64,000 nucleotides of DNA from Adiantum capillus-veneris. Lineage: Eukaryota > Streptophyta > Polypodiopsida > Polypodiales > Pteridaceae. The DNA is taken from NCBI GenBank assembly GCA_014529385.2, contig CM043951.1, forward strand, positions 108,196,469 to 108,260,468. The letters run 5' to 3'. This document shows, one piece after another, positions 43,079 to 53,226 of this stretch; within the stretch, counting starts at the first letter, position 1; every line of letters starts with the position of its first letter. A program made the translations under genes and the position numbers. Below the pieces are notes generated by a model. That model searched no databases. It was given only the letters and a program-made list of their open reading frames with translations, and was not told the DNA's origin.

Positions 43079-46000
43079 ACTCGGAGTTTTCCGTTCTTCT
43101 TAGGTACTACCACAATCGGAGATACCCAATCAGTGTGTTCAATCTCGTATATGAATTCAGCTTCCATTAGCTTATCTATCTCCTCCTTGATTCGCTTAGC
43201 AAAAGTATCATTATATGTGTATGGTCTCTGTCTGCTAGGCTTTGCGTCTTGTTTCAGTGGGATTGAGTGTTGGCATATCGATGGGTCAACTCCCTTTAAG
43301 TCCTTATAAGACCATGCAAACACATCCCTGTACTCTCTGAGAAGACTCAAAAGTCTCTCTTCCTCGCTTGGAGACAAATCTGTGGCTATGTACACCGGTC
43401 TAGGCGTCTCACCTGGAGCTGCTAAATCAACTCTTTTTGCATCCTCCGGTTCGTCATAAGATTCGTTCTCCTTCCTCTCTCGAATAGGTGGGGTTAATAT
43501 CACCTTCCTATCCTCTATTGTGAATTTCCTATAGTGAGAGGGAACATCCATGTTTTCCTTGATTTTGACGTTTTCGTCCTCTCCACTCTCAATTTCTGTC
43601 GTCCAAACTTCCTTCAGAGTTTTCTTGAGCTCTCTGTACTTGTTTCTACATTCTAATTTGGACTCCGTGTATTCTCTGTTGCGCTTGTTCTTTTCTGATT
43701 TTTCTGTTTCAGTTTTCGTTCCATTCTTTTGAACTTGATTTCTTGAGCCTCTTTTGTCTTTTCGTAAGCTCTTTTGATCACTGCCTCTCATTCTTCCAGA
43801 AATCTTATCCTTAACACAGTCTTCAGCCTTTACTAGCATTAGGAATTGATTTTTTCCTCTTATTTTAGGCATCGGATTGGTTACCCCTTTTGTTTTTTTC
43901 TTTGCTCTATAGTGTTTCTGGCGCTGTTTAGTTTGGTTCGGAAAATCATAAAATCGGACATCCGTTATAGTTTCTTCGTTTCCTCTTGAATTGTCCGTTG
44001 ACTCGTTGTCTGCTTCATTTTCCCACTCTAGATGATTGGGAATGTCGTGAAACACCTCTTCTTCATCTTCTTTTTCCAGTGTATCGTTATTTTCAGTTTC
44101 TTTTTCGAGTACAGTTCTCAACATGAAATACGGAACCACGTCGTACCCGTCCTTGTCGCAAAATTTCGTTGTGGGACCATCCGGAATTGCACAAACATCT
44201 AGGGTTGCTAGAATGTGTGTCCATTCTAATGGTTCAAACGTGTCCTCTGGAAAGGGTTCTCTTACATAAGTTTCGTCTTCGATAGCCCTTTCTAAAACAC
44301 ATTCTTCTCGTTTCAGACTTCCACATTTCGAAGCTCCACACATCCATAACTCCTTGGGTTTACCTAACCAAGCTGGAAATTCAGATCCCGCCAAAGTAGC
44401 TGAATCAAACTCCTCTACCGGTGTTCGGTTCACATCTTTGTAGCTATGGTCTTTCAGGTTCACACGTGTAGTGGTTTCCATATTTCTCAAGTATATGTGA
44501 TCGTAGCCCCAATCTTGGACCATTTTCAACTGTCTCATGAATGGTCTTCCCAATATGATATCATAGTTATTCTCCTTGGCAAAATTGACAATAGCAAAAG
44601 TATGTTCGTATTCAATGCTGCAAGAAGTCACTACAACTTTCTCTAATACCCCCATAGGTTTCTCCATGTGTCCATCTGCTAATTGGAGTTTCAACCTAGT
44701 CTTCCTTATTGCTGGTTTCCCCCATTTTTTCCAGATTTCTTTTGTAGCAATGGCTACCCCTGCTCCGCTGTCTAGTATTGCCATCGTCTTCACTCCTTGG
44801 AATTCAACTGGTAAGGTTGTATTCCCCTCTTCACCTTCGCAATACTCTCCGACCTTGTTTAAGGGTACAGGCTTAGCGTTCTTTTGTGGCTTGCTCAGTT
44901 CCTCTATGCTCTCTTGCAATATCGATGTTGGATCTTTTATACCGAATTTCTCCAAGCATTTTCCTACAGTGGTCCACATATGTGGTCTTAGCCTCAAAAG
45001 CTCAGCTAGAGTGATAGTGCATGTCACTGGTGTTGACAAGATCTCTATCAATCCTTGCGAGTCCATGACTTTTTCTGATGAAATTCTTCGTGAGGGAAGT
45101 GCTCTAATCTCGGATTTTGCTTCATACTCTCCTAAGTATGAAGGTAAGGTTTTCAGTGAATGAGGTTTGCTCTCCATTGTTCTAACAGAGCCCCCATCTC
45201 CCCAGTAAGATTGCAGATCCAAGTCCACTTGGGATCCTGCCTCAAATTCCACTATGGGAGGATTCCTGATGTCCTTTTCCCAATTTGTCTGATTAGCTTG
45301 GCAACTTAGCTCGTTTGCAAAGTTTGCCTCTCTCACTTGTTTCCAAAATTCATTGTAATCATCATCTCTTCCGTAAGACCTCTGTATGACTGGATGAAAA
45401 CTCTCTATCTCCTGATCGGTTGTGTTCAACACTATGCGGTCATCCTTTTGTGTATTTTCAGGCTTTTGTGCACTGGGAGTCTTTTCAGCTACCCGTGAAA
45501 CGATAGTCTCTTGCTGAATTGGGTTTTCCTTCCCACAATTCATTGTTTCTTTTGGTGGTTCTAATAAGGCTTGTGCAGTCTCGATCATTCTTTGGCACAT
45601 TTCAAGTCTCTGCTTTTCCAATTCCGCGTTTGGGTATGTCATCCACCTCTGTTCTTGTGTTTGGTTGTTCTTTAACTTAGCTTCGTAAGCTCTCATCAGT
45701 GCGTCCAATGGTTCGTGTACTTTGTCGACTAGCACTGATCCCCCTGAGCTTAAGCTCGTTGTTTCTTTGATACTCTTTTGTTTCGTTCTTTCCGGGCTCA
45801 TCTCTCGTTTCCCGTTTTGACTCTCAAGTTTTTCTAATCTAGCTTTAGTTTGCTTTAGTTCCTCAGCTAGAATAGCGTCTTCACGTTCTTTTCTCAACTT
45901 CATGCGTGCTTTTCTAGCTTTCCATGTGTTTTTCTGACTCCGCGGTCCTTGACTAACCACTTCAGTCGCTAACTTTCCATTCTCAGGTTCTCTAGTGGTT

Positions 46001-47010
46001 TTCTTAGCTTGAGCTCTAGTGACAACTTGCGTTGGTATCAGAGTTTCATTTTCAGACCCACTGCTGGTAGGAATAGTTTCTAACATATTCAATGTCGTCT
46101 TTTGCACTTTGTTTGGATTCTTTGAACAATCCTCAATGAAGTGAGTAACCCCACACTCAGTGCAATAAGCGTTTATTCTAATGATTTCCGTATGTGGGCA
46201 AACATTCATCAGATGGTCACCTCCACACTTGTAACAGGGTCCTAGTGCTGGTCTTGGTCCCATTTGATTCGTCCTTTGTGGATAGGATGGTCTCTGTCTT
46301 GCTAACCCTCCATGAGCTATGAACATCAAGGTTCTTGCGTCCATATTGTATCTCTCTTCATCAGAAGCACTTGTAACTGTTGGTGTTCCAACATTCCCCA
46401 TCATGCCCCATGGTTCTGGTTGTTTTGGTTCTTCTGGTGGGTAATACACTGTCGGAGACATGTGTGCACCCGATTCTTCATAATAAGCTTGAACAGGCAC
46501 TAAGGCTTGTTCTTCCTGATTCTCTAAGGTTGGTGCATATCTAATGCCCACTGGTCTTGCTCCTGGTAAAGGTGGTTGTTGTCCCAATACCGGTTGCGGT
46601 CTTTCTGTCCCCATAGGTCCTGGTACATTTCCCGTTGGGTATCGAGGTACTGGATGTATCTGAGGTGGTGCTAATTGAGCAGGTGGTGCATACTGGCGCT
46701 CCCTTACATACCCTTTGTTGTAATAACACTCCTCTGTTGGATGATTTGTCCATTTTTGTTCAATAGCACACCATTTCAGTGGTTTTGGCAATGGTTTTTG
46801 GTATGGTGCCATCCTTTTTAGAGCATCTTCTATCATTTGCTCTACATTTGGCATGGTTGTTGTTTGAACATTCTTTTTAGTGGTAGTCTCGCTCGCTACG
46901 GAGGAGGAGCTACTGGATGCAAAATCTGTATCCTCTGACACCTCTCCATAAACCGTACAGTTATCCACTAAGTACAATGCCTCTCTCGTTACTTGTCGAA
47001 ACTTGTACAA
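43018..47010 (-). CDS. ORF2: zinc knuckles, first protease, start of reverse transcriptase
   Basis: 1330 codons without an ATG at the start. The frame is open from about 47055 and overlaps gag in the -1 frame, so it is read as the gag-pol continuation. Two knuckles of unusual C-x2-C-x3-H-x4-C spacing lie at 259-271 and 283-295. A basic, coiled-coil-prone region follows (about 360-400). Protease: AILDSGAGVAIATK (Asp747-Ser-Gly) and IILGRPF (818-824). The RT N-terminus begins near 1240 (DTFAKRIKEEIDKLM, SPIVVVPKKNGKLRVC) and ends at a frameshift within DNYP. A long Glu/Lys-rich linker (about 930-1180) separates protease and RT. Protease cleaves the polyprotein; knuckles bind RNA. Confidence 0.88.
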   Translation of the reverse strand: MYKFRQVTREALYLVDNCTVYGEVSEDTDFASSSSSSVASETTTKKNVQTTTMPNVEQMIEDALKRMAPYQKPLPKPLKWCAIEQKWTNHPTEECYYNKGYVRERQYAPPAQLAPPQIHPVPRYPTGNVPGPMGTERPQPVLGQQPPLPGARPVGIRYAPTLENQEEQALVPVQAYYEESGAHMSPTVYYPPEEPKQPEPWGMMGNVGTPTVTSASDEERYNMDARTLMFIAHGGLARQRPSYPQRTNQMGPRPALGPCYKCGGDHLMNVCPHTEIIRINAYCTECGVTHFIEDCSKNPNKVQKTTLNMLETIPTSSGSENETLIPTQVVTRAQAKKTTREPENGKLATEVVSQGPRSQKNTWKARKARMKLRKEREDAILAEELKQTKARLEKLESQNGKREMSPERTKQKSIKETTSLSSGGSVLVDKVHEPLDALMRAYEAKLKNNQTQEQRWMTYPNAELEKQRLEMCQRMIETAQALLEPPKETMNCGKENPIQQETIVSRVAEKTPSAQKPENTQKDDRIVLNTTDQEIESFHPVIQRSYGRDDDYNEFWKQVREANFANELSCQANQTNWEKDIRNPPIVEFEAGSQVDLDLQSYWGDGGSVRTMESKPHSLKTLPSYLGEYEAKSEIRALPSRRISSEKVMDSQGLIEILSTPVTCTITLAELLRLRPHMWTTVGKCLEKFGIKDPTSILQESIEELSKPQKNAKPVPLNKVGEYCEGEEGNTTLPVEFQGVKTMAILDSGAGVAIATKEIWKKWGKPAIRKTRLKLQLADGHMEKPMGVLEKVVVTSCSIEYEHTFAIVNFAKENNYDIILGRPFMRQLKMVQDWGYDHIYLRNMETTTRVNLKDHSYKDVNRTPVEEFDSATLAGSEFPAWLGKPKELWMCGASKCGSLKREECVLERAIEDETYVREPFPEDTFEPLEWTHILATLDVCAIPDGPTTKFCDKDGYDVVPYFMLRTVLEKETENNDTLEKEDEEEVFHDIPNHLEWENEADNESTDNSRGNEETITDVRFYDFPNQTKQRQKHYRAKKKTKGVTNPMPKIRGKNQFLMLVKAEDCVKDKISGRMRGSDQKSLRKDKRGSRNQVQKNGTKTETEKSEKNKRNREYTESKLECRNKYRELKKTLKEVWTTEIESGEDENVKIKENMDVPSHYRKFTIEDRKVILTPPIRERKENESYDEPEDAKRVDLAAPGETPRPVYIATDLSPSEEERLLSLLREYRDVFAWSYKDLKGVDPSICQHSIPLKQDAKPSRQRPYTYNDTFAKRIKEEIDKLMEAEFIYEIEHTDWVSPIVVVPKKNGKLRVCVNLKKVNAATIRDNYPCR

Positions 47011-48608
47011 GCTTTCAAGTGCAAGTCCTTCTTGAGAGTGTCGTTCCTCAGTCCTTCAATAAAGAGAACAGATAGTCTGTCATCTTGTGGTCGTTCACGT
47101 ACTGGACATCTCTCAATGTATTGTTTGAAGCGAAGTGAAGCTTCCTTCATCTTTTCGTGTTCTCTCTGTTTAAAAGCATATATTTGTGAGACCGTATTGT
47201 GCTTAATCCCTCGTTTTGAGAATTCCTCAGCAAACTCTCTTAGCAAATGGTCAATGTCATGGAATCCCCCTATGTTCATTGGTTGAAACCATGTCAATGC
47301 AGTACCTTCTAGAGTAAGACCAAATCCCTCGTATTGTGTATGGAAATCTGTTATCTGCTCAGCTCTTAAGACTTGCTTAAAGAGTGACACATGTGCATAC
47401 GGATCTCCTGAACCACCATACTTCTTTGGCATACACTTGGCTACTTGAGATGGTCTCATACGTCTATGATCTCCTACCAATCTCATTGCTCCTGTGTCTC
47501 GGCTAAAGCTTTCTCTAGCATCGTGGACTTCATGGGTTACCCTTGTCGGTTCCTCTGCCCTGAATCTACTACTAGGAGGTAAATGTGATGGTTCCGCTTC
47601 AAACCTTGGACCTGGAGTGGTATAGGTGGGGATTGGAACTGCACTACCTCGATTCGTCTCCATTGAATCTCTGGAATGTAATGATCCCATTGGTCCGAGC
47701 TTCGAGTCCCAAGGTTGACTGAAAGAGTCAGCAACCTGAGTTCTTTGTCCTCCTGTTGTCCTAGAGTTTTGCACTCCAGTTGTTGGTGCTGGTCTATGTG
47801 AGCTAGAAGTAACATAATACTGATGTAGTGGTCCCCCAAAGTATGTATATCCTTCTAATTCTTTCTTGCCCATTGTTGAGTATTGCCTGCCATACTTATC
47901 GTAAGCAGCAATTTTCACTTCCGATCCTTCTGTGTAGGTAAAGACATAGAGTCTTTTTTTGTCTGTCAACTCTCCGGTGTAGGGTTCTTCACATCTATAA
48001 TAGAGATCTTGCTCCCCATTATTATATTTGTATAGCCCCACATAGATGTTATCAGTGTTGATCCTTGTAGTTTCATTCTCTCTTCTTAACCTCGCATTAG
48101 GGAAGTTCATTATTGGTGCTTTCTCCTCGAGTTCTTCATCTATTTTGGCTTTGGTGCCCATCAATCCCCACTTGTCCACAATGTTAGGGTTTAGGACTAC
48201 CAAGTACATGGTACCCTCGTCATCTAGATATCTATCTCCGCTATAGCTCACAGGCACTAAGTCCTTGAACTCACTAGGTCTATCTTCTATCTTTACACAA
48301 TAGCGGTCCATTCCGTCTTTATAGATCTTTGCACCTTGCTCATTGTCGTACTGATATTTTATGAACAATAGCTTCATTGTGGCGGAAGGGTTTGATGATC
48401 CTGCTGCCATATTTTCTCTGTTGTTCCTGTTCGAGTGTTCGGTGAAAATCTCGTAAGACCTCTCCGAAGAAGTATCGGAAACACTTCCTTCAAAGATCGG
48501 CTCTAATGGTTGCACCCAACTTTGGTTTACACTTCCCTCGGTTGATATGACACTTGCTGGTTCCCCTTGTTTTGGTTGATTATTCCAGAGATTCCTGCCC
48601 GATCTCAA
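46989..48608 (-). CDS. ORF1: Gag with an N-terminal extension
   Basis: 539 codons. The region homologous to element A's ATG start reads G-N-L-R-S-G-R here, with an in-frame TAG just upstream, so the ancestral ATG is lost. The next in-frame ATG is at about residue 66 (MAAGSSNPS). Residues 75-270 form a domain of unknown function (LLFIKYQYDNEQG, VDKWGLMG, YVGLYKYNNGEQDLY). The retrotransposon-gag domain spans about 390-535 (KKYGGSGDPYAHVSLF, LEGTALTWFQPM, GIKHNTVSQIYAFKQR). The ORF ends in the overlap with ORF2. CTTTAG before GGGAATTTG may be a splice acceptor that would join an upstream exon. Confidence 0.85.
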   Translation of the reverse strand: MRSGRNLWNNQPKQGEPASVISTEGSVNQSWVQPLEPIFEGSVSDTSSERSYEIFTEHSNRNNRENMAAGSSNPSATMKLLFIKYQYDNEQGAKIYKDGMDRYCVKIEDRPSEFKDLVPVSYSGDRYLDDEGTMYLVVLNPNIVDKWGLMGTKAKIDEELEEKAPIMNFPNARLRRENETTRINTDNIYVGLYKYNNGEQDLYYRCEEPYTGELTDKKRLYVFTYTEGSEVKIAAYDKYGRQYSTMGKKELEGYTYFGGPLHQYYVTSSSHRPAPTTGVQNSRTTGGQRTQVADSFSQPWDSKLGPMGSLHSRDSMETNRGSAVPIPTYTTPGPRFEAEPSHLPPSSRFRAEEPTRVTHEVHDARESFSRDTGAMRLVGDHRRMRPSQVAKCMPKKYGGSGDPYAHVSLFKQVLRAEQITDFHTQYEGFGLTLEGTALTWFQPMNIGGFHDIDHLLREFAEEFSKRGIKHNTVSQIYAFKQREHEKMKEASLRFKQYIERCPVRERPQDDRLSVLFIEGLRNDTLKKDLHLKACTSFDK

Positions 48609-50015
48609 ATTCCCCTAAAGGACTGTAACTTTTCCGTCTCGGCAATTTGTTTTCCCCAAGTTTTTGTGGTCAGAATTGATCCAAACTGATTGATACTTGG
48701 TCAATTGTTTAATCTTGTTAGTTGGACATCTTCTGTTTCATCAAGTTAGAATTTTGTTACTGTTATGCTAAAAAAGACATTATACGCGTATGATGTCTTT
48801 TTTTCACAGAATTTGACTATTTTGGTTATTCTCACTCTCAGTGGCCCCTTTATGCTCTGTTCACTCACAAAATTCAGTTTGAACTCTGTTTGAGCAAGTT
48901 ATGGCTAGTTCAGGCTTTTCTTGGCAATTTTCTGCTTTTGACTTGTTTTTGGGTCAATTGTTATCCAAATGGGATGAAACTTGAAATATAACCTCTAGAC
49001 AGCTATTACAATGGATCTGTGTTAGCAATGTATCAAAATATGTCCAAAATTAGGTCAAAGACATCATACGCGTATGATGTCTTTTTCATCAATTTGGGTC
49101 CAAACTTGATATTTATGCTTCCAACAGTGCCTGTAACAATCTTGTCAGGTCAGATATCAAAAATAAGCAGTGGATGTGCCCAAAGACATTATACGCGTAT
49201 GATGTCTTTTGTCCCAGATTTTGACTATTTTTGGTTTTAAGCCTTCTCCAATGTTTATAATTGAGTTTCAAGTGTTTTTGTCAGGTTTGAATGTAAAAAC
49301 AAGATTTGAATCCAAAATTTCCTATTCTTTGCGTTTCTTGGACTCCGACTTGTCTTTTTGGGTTTCTTTGAGTGTTAATGCTCTTGTTTTAAGTTGATCT
49401 TAGGGTAAAACCCCCCTTCTAAACACTCTGGCAATGTCAAATTTTCAATTTTAGTTTCTGTTTAGGTCCTAAGACATCATACGCGTATGATGTCTAAAGT
49501 TGCAGATTTCCAGTTTTTCAGCACAGAACTCTCCCAATAGCTCTTTTAAGTGCTCAGCAACAATCAGTTACACAGAAAATTTTTCTGAACTTTGTTTATT
49601 GCATATTTCACTACCAAAGCGACTTTTTCAGTGATCTAACATGCAATCAAACACATCAAGCAAATAGAACACCAATTGATAGCTCTGGATCAGGATCAAA
49701 TCAGGCCCTTCCTAAGCTACTTCTAATCATAAAATGGATTTTTTGCAATTGAAAATATAAAGATATTTACTACCACACAAGGAGTAGCAAATGCTTTTTA
49801 TGTCAACAACCACTTAAACACCATAAAAAACAATCTAATCTAAGCTAAACTAAAAATACTGTCAACACGGAAGACCCAGGAATACCCCACTTCCTAGTAT
49901 CTCTCGAGACCTTCGGAGTCCACCACTCCTAGATCTTTTCTAACTAAAGTATACAAAGTAGTTTATACGACTCACCTCGTAGGATTAGTCTAAGGTCACC
50001 TACTTAGGGCTCTCG
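48609..50015 (-). other. Leader of the intact element with palindrome array
   Basis: 1.4 kb between PBS and gag without a gene. It holds four 24-bp palindromes and A/T-rich filler. Confidence 0.8.
48775..49495. repeat. Palindrome array in the leader (four copies)
   Basis: Copies lie at 48775-48798, 49059-49082, 49184-49207 and 49472-49495. The second and fourth are perfect palindromes of AGACATCATACG plus its reverse complement. The first and third carry one T for C change in the left half. Spacing is 284, 125 and 288 bp, mirroring the pattern of the array at 36413-37423 (one short step among about 284-bp steps). Confidence 0.95.
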
Positions 50016-50033
50016 TCCCCGGCAGCGGCGCCA
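50016..50033 (-). promoter_or_regulatory. Primer binding site of the intact element
   Basis: TGGCGCCGCTGCCGGGGA on the minus strand, two bases after the 5' LTR end. It matches the TGGCGCC PBS class of plant Tat/Athila-type elements (probably a tRNA-Asp-type primer; not verified). Confidence 0.9.
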
Positions 50034-50035
50034 AA

Positions 50036-50966
50036 TGTTAAGGCGGTTACGCCGCTAGCGGAAGCTAAATAGCGAGAACTCAACCAACAACAGAATTTGT
50101 CAGACGAGGACGGAGCTTGACCCGCAGGCGCATGGAAACAACTAGGTGGGTGTCAAATCACCTACTCGACCTTCTAATGACAATCACTACTAAGGAAATC
50201 AAATCTAAGTTCTAAAACACGCAAGTGACTGAAATCCGTACTACGAACGAATGCTATACGAAACAGGATCTAGAATCATTGAATCGATCTCAAACTCAAG
50301 GGGAAGTCTATACACTAGGTAAGAACAACACCCTAAAGACTTGAACTGCAAAATCAACCTATAACCACTCCGTGCGGCAAACGCGTGTGAAGACAGGCCG
50401 AAAAATACAGGTGACCGAAACTTGACCCCGATGGTACTAATGTGTAGCTCTACTCGTTGTGGTTCTATAGATATGCTGCACGCTCTATTCCGACACACGA
50501 GTTGGAAGAAAACTCACACCGAAGCTCGTAGGAACTTACCACACATAGAAGCCGATAGCGCGCACTCTTGGTATCTGTGCGTAGCTCTCACCATTGCTAA
50601 CACAATGGTGGTGTCGCTTCTCCAATGGCGGCCCCGTAGCCCGCGTAGCAAGAAGATACGACTCTCTCTCTCTCTCTCAGACACAGTCACGGCGCGCAAA
50701 AACTCACTTTGATTAATAATTGAATCTCCTTTAGGTTACAAAACTTTGGCTTATATACCTCAGCCTTGGAGGTGAGAACATCTCTAATTATTTACATCAA
50801 CAGGTGAAATTACTTCGGGATTACAAGCTGGAAACTCAATTGAGTCCCGTTACTTAATGAATGGCTCAAATCAAAATTAATGTCGGAAAGACATTTATTA
50901 CAATCAATGGTTACAAAATGATGGGTGTGAGCAAAAATGTGGGTGTGATCCTCTGCTGGCTCAACA
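50036..50966 (-). repeat. 5' LTR of the intact element
   Basis: 931 bp, TGTTGAGCC to CTTAACA on the minus strand. It differs from the 3' LTR by a shorter CT tract and a handful of substitutions (for example near 50387, 50400, 50592 and 50689-50694). Confidence 0.95.
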
Positions 50967-50971
50967 GTAAC
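50967..50971. repeat. Target site duplication, right copy (GTAAC)
   Basis: Exact copy of 31981-31985, next to the 5' LTR. Confidence 0.95.
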
Positions 50972-52500
50972 CTTCGAGTCATTTTCTGCTTTTCGAGGGC
51001 GTTGCTTCATGGATTTCACCAAACCAATCATATACATTGTATATGGACCTCATAAGCAAGCCATCTGTAGAGTCAGATCGGAATTCTGGCATTGCCAAAA
51101 ACCTAGTTTTTCTACTGCGAACTCCCTCGACCCCTGCCAAATGGTCAAATGATGATATAGAAAGGTTCTATTATGTTAGGGCATGCTATGGTTCTAATCG
51201 CATCTGATTTGGTCGAGCTGGCAGGCCGCTATGATCAATTTTTGGTCGTAGGTCTTCGTGCACTGCTCAGTTTCTAGGATTTTTTCTAGGGCTTTAGACT
51301 AGCTACCGGCCGTACAAAATGGATCATTGACGAGTAAAGAACTTACCCTTCAGGTCTCGTGTGAGACGGCGCTGAAAATGGTCAACTGTGGGCTCCAGAA
51401 AAGTCACGTGAAAGAGGTTGAAATCTCTCTCTGCAAAGGTTGCAAGTGGAAATGAGGTGGTTTTAGCCTACCTTGGATATCTATACCCGGACTTCCCAAA
51501 CCAAATTTCCGCAGATTCCCTCGTTAGTCCTACTAGGCCGTGAAATCTATGTTAGACTCAAAAATTTTCCTGATCGGATTCTTGTAGCTCATTCTGCAAG
51601 AATTTTGCAAAAGTAGGCCTCGCCGCCTAATTTACGCTTCCCGCTTCCATCTTCTGATTTCATTGAGATTTTTTGTGCTTGTCCGCCTTGTCTTTCTAAT
51701 CACCACCATGTCTTCCATTTTTCCATATGAGCTTCCTTGCTATTTTTATTAATTTTTGACTTGTTTATTTGAAAAAATCAAAGAAAATAGCAAAATGCTC
51801 TAAAAAAGTAAAGTAAAAATCCAATAATTGAGAAAATCCATTGGAAAACACAGCTTTATTGTTTTTTGTTGGATTTTTCTATTTTTAAGCCTCATTATCA
51901 ATAAAAATGATAAAAAATACCCAAAAAGGACTATTTTTGATGATTTTCTGATAGTATATACACTATTTACACTCATCGGGTAGATATTATCTATGAACTT
52001 TTCATTGATGATGAATTATAAGGGCATTATTAGGTAATTTTGCAAAAATCACACGTTAACATCAAACTTTTTCCTCCCTCTTCAAACATTGCCCTTAATT
52101 ACTTAGTATTTAGTGCCTTTCCACCCTCCTAGATGGCATATTCCGGGATGGCTGTGTGCATGGGTTGAACAATTGTGTCTATGTATAGCCATGGTTGGCT
52201 CTACCATGCTATGAAGTTCAATGCAATTCAAACCAATATTCTATGTAAGAGCTGGGTCTTGAGTAATTAACTCAAGGGTTTCCGATGTAAAGGTTTGCTG
52301 ATGTCTTCCAAAGAGAAAATCTTGCAGCTAGTGTGCTCTCTGTTTGATTGTACCATCAGGATGCTTCAACACACTGATTGCTTAAGCCTTTGGTAGCAAT
52401 TTTGACTGTTGTTGAGCTTTTTCTCACCATTGGTAGCTTGGTTGGCTTGGTGGTGCTGCATGGTGTGGTGGAGTCTTTTGAGACTTAACTCGCCATTGCT
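50972..52500 (-). other. Element B non-coding block (upstream part)
   Basis: No gene was recognised. The stretch is AT-rich, with A/T homopolymers near 51730-51930, comparable in position and composition to 38580-38700 of the intact element. No palindrome of either type was found in it. CACCCTCCTAGATGG at 52125 may be a decayed relative of the internal PPT-like site. Confidence 0.5.
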
Positions 52501-52509
52501 TGATTGGTT

Positions 52510-53226
52510 TTACGGTTTGTGGAGAAGATAAGTGTTCCTTTTCCTTCCAAACCATTTCCATGTTAGGTTCCTTGCTCGGAGATGCCCGTCTTGTGTTTTA
52601 ACCCTTGGAACCTTCTTTTGTTTTGTTGGTGAAGTCTTAGGCACCCAGATCTGAATCGGTTTATTCTTAAGCTGTGCTTTTGGTACCCAACTTTTTCCTG
52701 ACTCCTTGCATGCTACTTGTAGCATTTGATTGTGGAGGGGATGGAGAAGATTGGCTACTTCGTGGTTTGGTCTGTTGATTGCTTCTTTTCCATTTCTCCT
52801 TGCTTGGTGCAATTGGAACAACGAGTTGCCCTCCTTTAGGTGATAGCTTTAGCTGATTTGTCTCCCGGTCTGGTACTGCTTTGTTTGTTCGCATCCAGGG
52901 AATTCCAAGAATCATAGTCTCATTCATGTGTTCATCTGGTAAGCATACAAATTGATGAGGACATGAACATCCATGTACTATCACATTCAAGTTGACTAAT
53001 CCCAAGGTTGGAGTTGCGTTCTTGTTGCATCCTTTGATTGTCGTTATTCTTGCCATCAATGCTTGACTTGTTGCCTTCTTGTATGTGGAATAATTGATTG
53101 CATTTACTCCAGCTCCTGTGTCGACCAAAGCATTGGTGCTATGATTGTTGAGTTGTACTTTGATGCACAGGTCCATTCCATCTAACCAGTCATCATCTGT
53201 TGAAACTGCATCTTCAGGTAATTCTT
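52510..53226 (-). pseudogene. Element B second aspartic-protease-like ORF
   Basis: 169 open codons (53176-52667) plus a frame-shifted continuation to 52510. Protease pattern: MDLCIKVQLNNHSTNALVDTG with D-T-G, later MILGIPWMRTN. The tail is basic and has WVPKAQ and IWVPKTS motifs, as in the intact element's ORF. It lies directly after the integrase remnant, the same position as in the intact copy. Conservation of both halves and of the W-V-P-K tail in a diverged family indicates the ORF is a regular part of these elements. Confidence 0.7.

Larger units (their letters stand above)
31986..50966 (-). mobile_element. Intact-structure giant Ty3/gypsy element (18,981 bp), nested in element B
   Basis: It has two LTRs of 937 and 931 bp that differ at only a few bases plus a shortened CT repeat, a perfect 5-bp target duplication, a TGGCGCC-type PBS and a PPT. 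Near-identical LTRs mean recent insertion. The minus-strand content is gag, two CCHC knuckles, protease, RT-RNase H, integrase with a duplicated HHCC module, a second protease-like ORF, an internal PPT-like tract, a palindrome array and a long 3' gene. Size, PBS class and 3' extra gene resemble the Tat/Athila/Ogre side of plant Ty3 elements. A chromodomain was not seen. Several ORF joins are frame-shifted. Confidence 0.95.

Noticed and set aside
46989..47055. Programmed -1 frameshift between gag and ORF2
   Set aside because: No canonical slippery heptamer in the overlap, and the same -1 shift appears at three further joins where programming is not expected.
36413..49495. Regular palindromes considered as a CRISPR-like array
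   Set aside because: Spacing is about 284 bp, the copies lie inside a plant retrotransposon and no cas-like genes exist.
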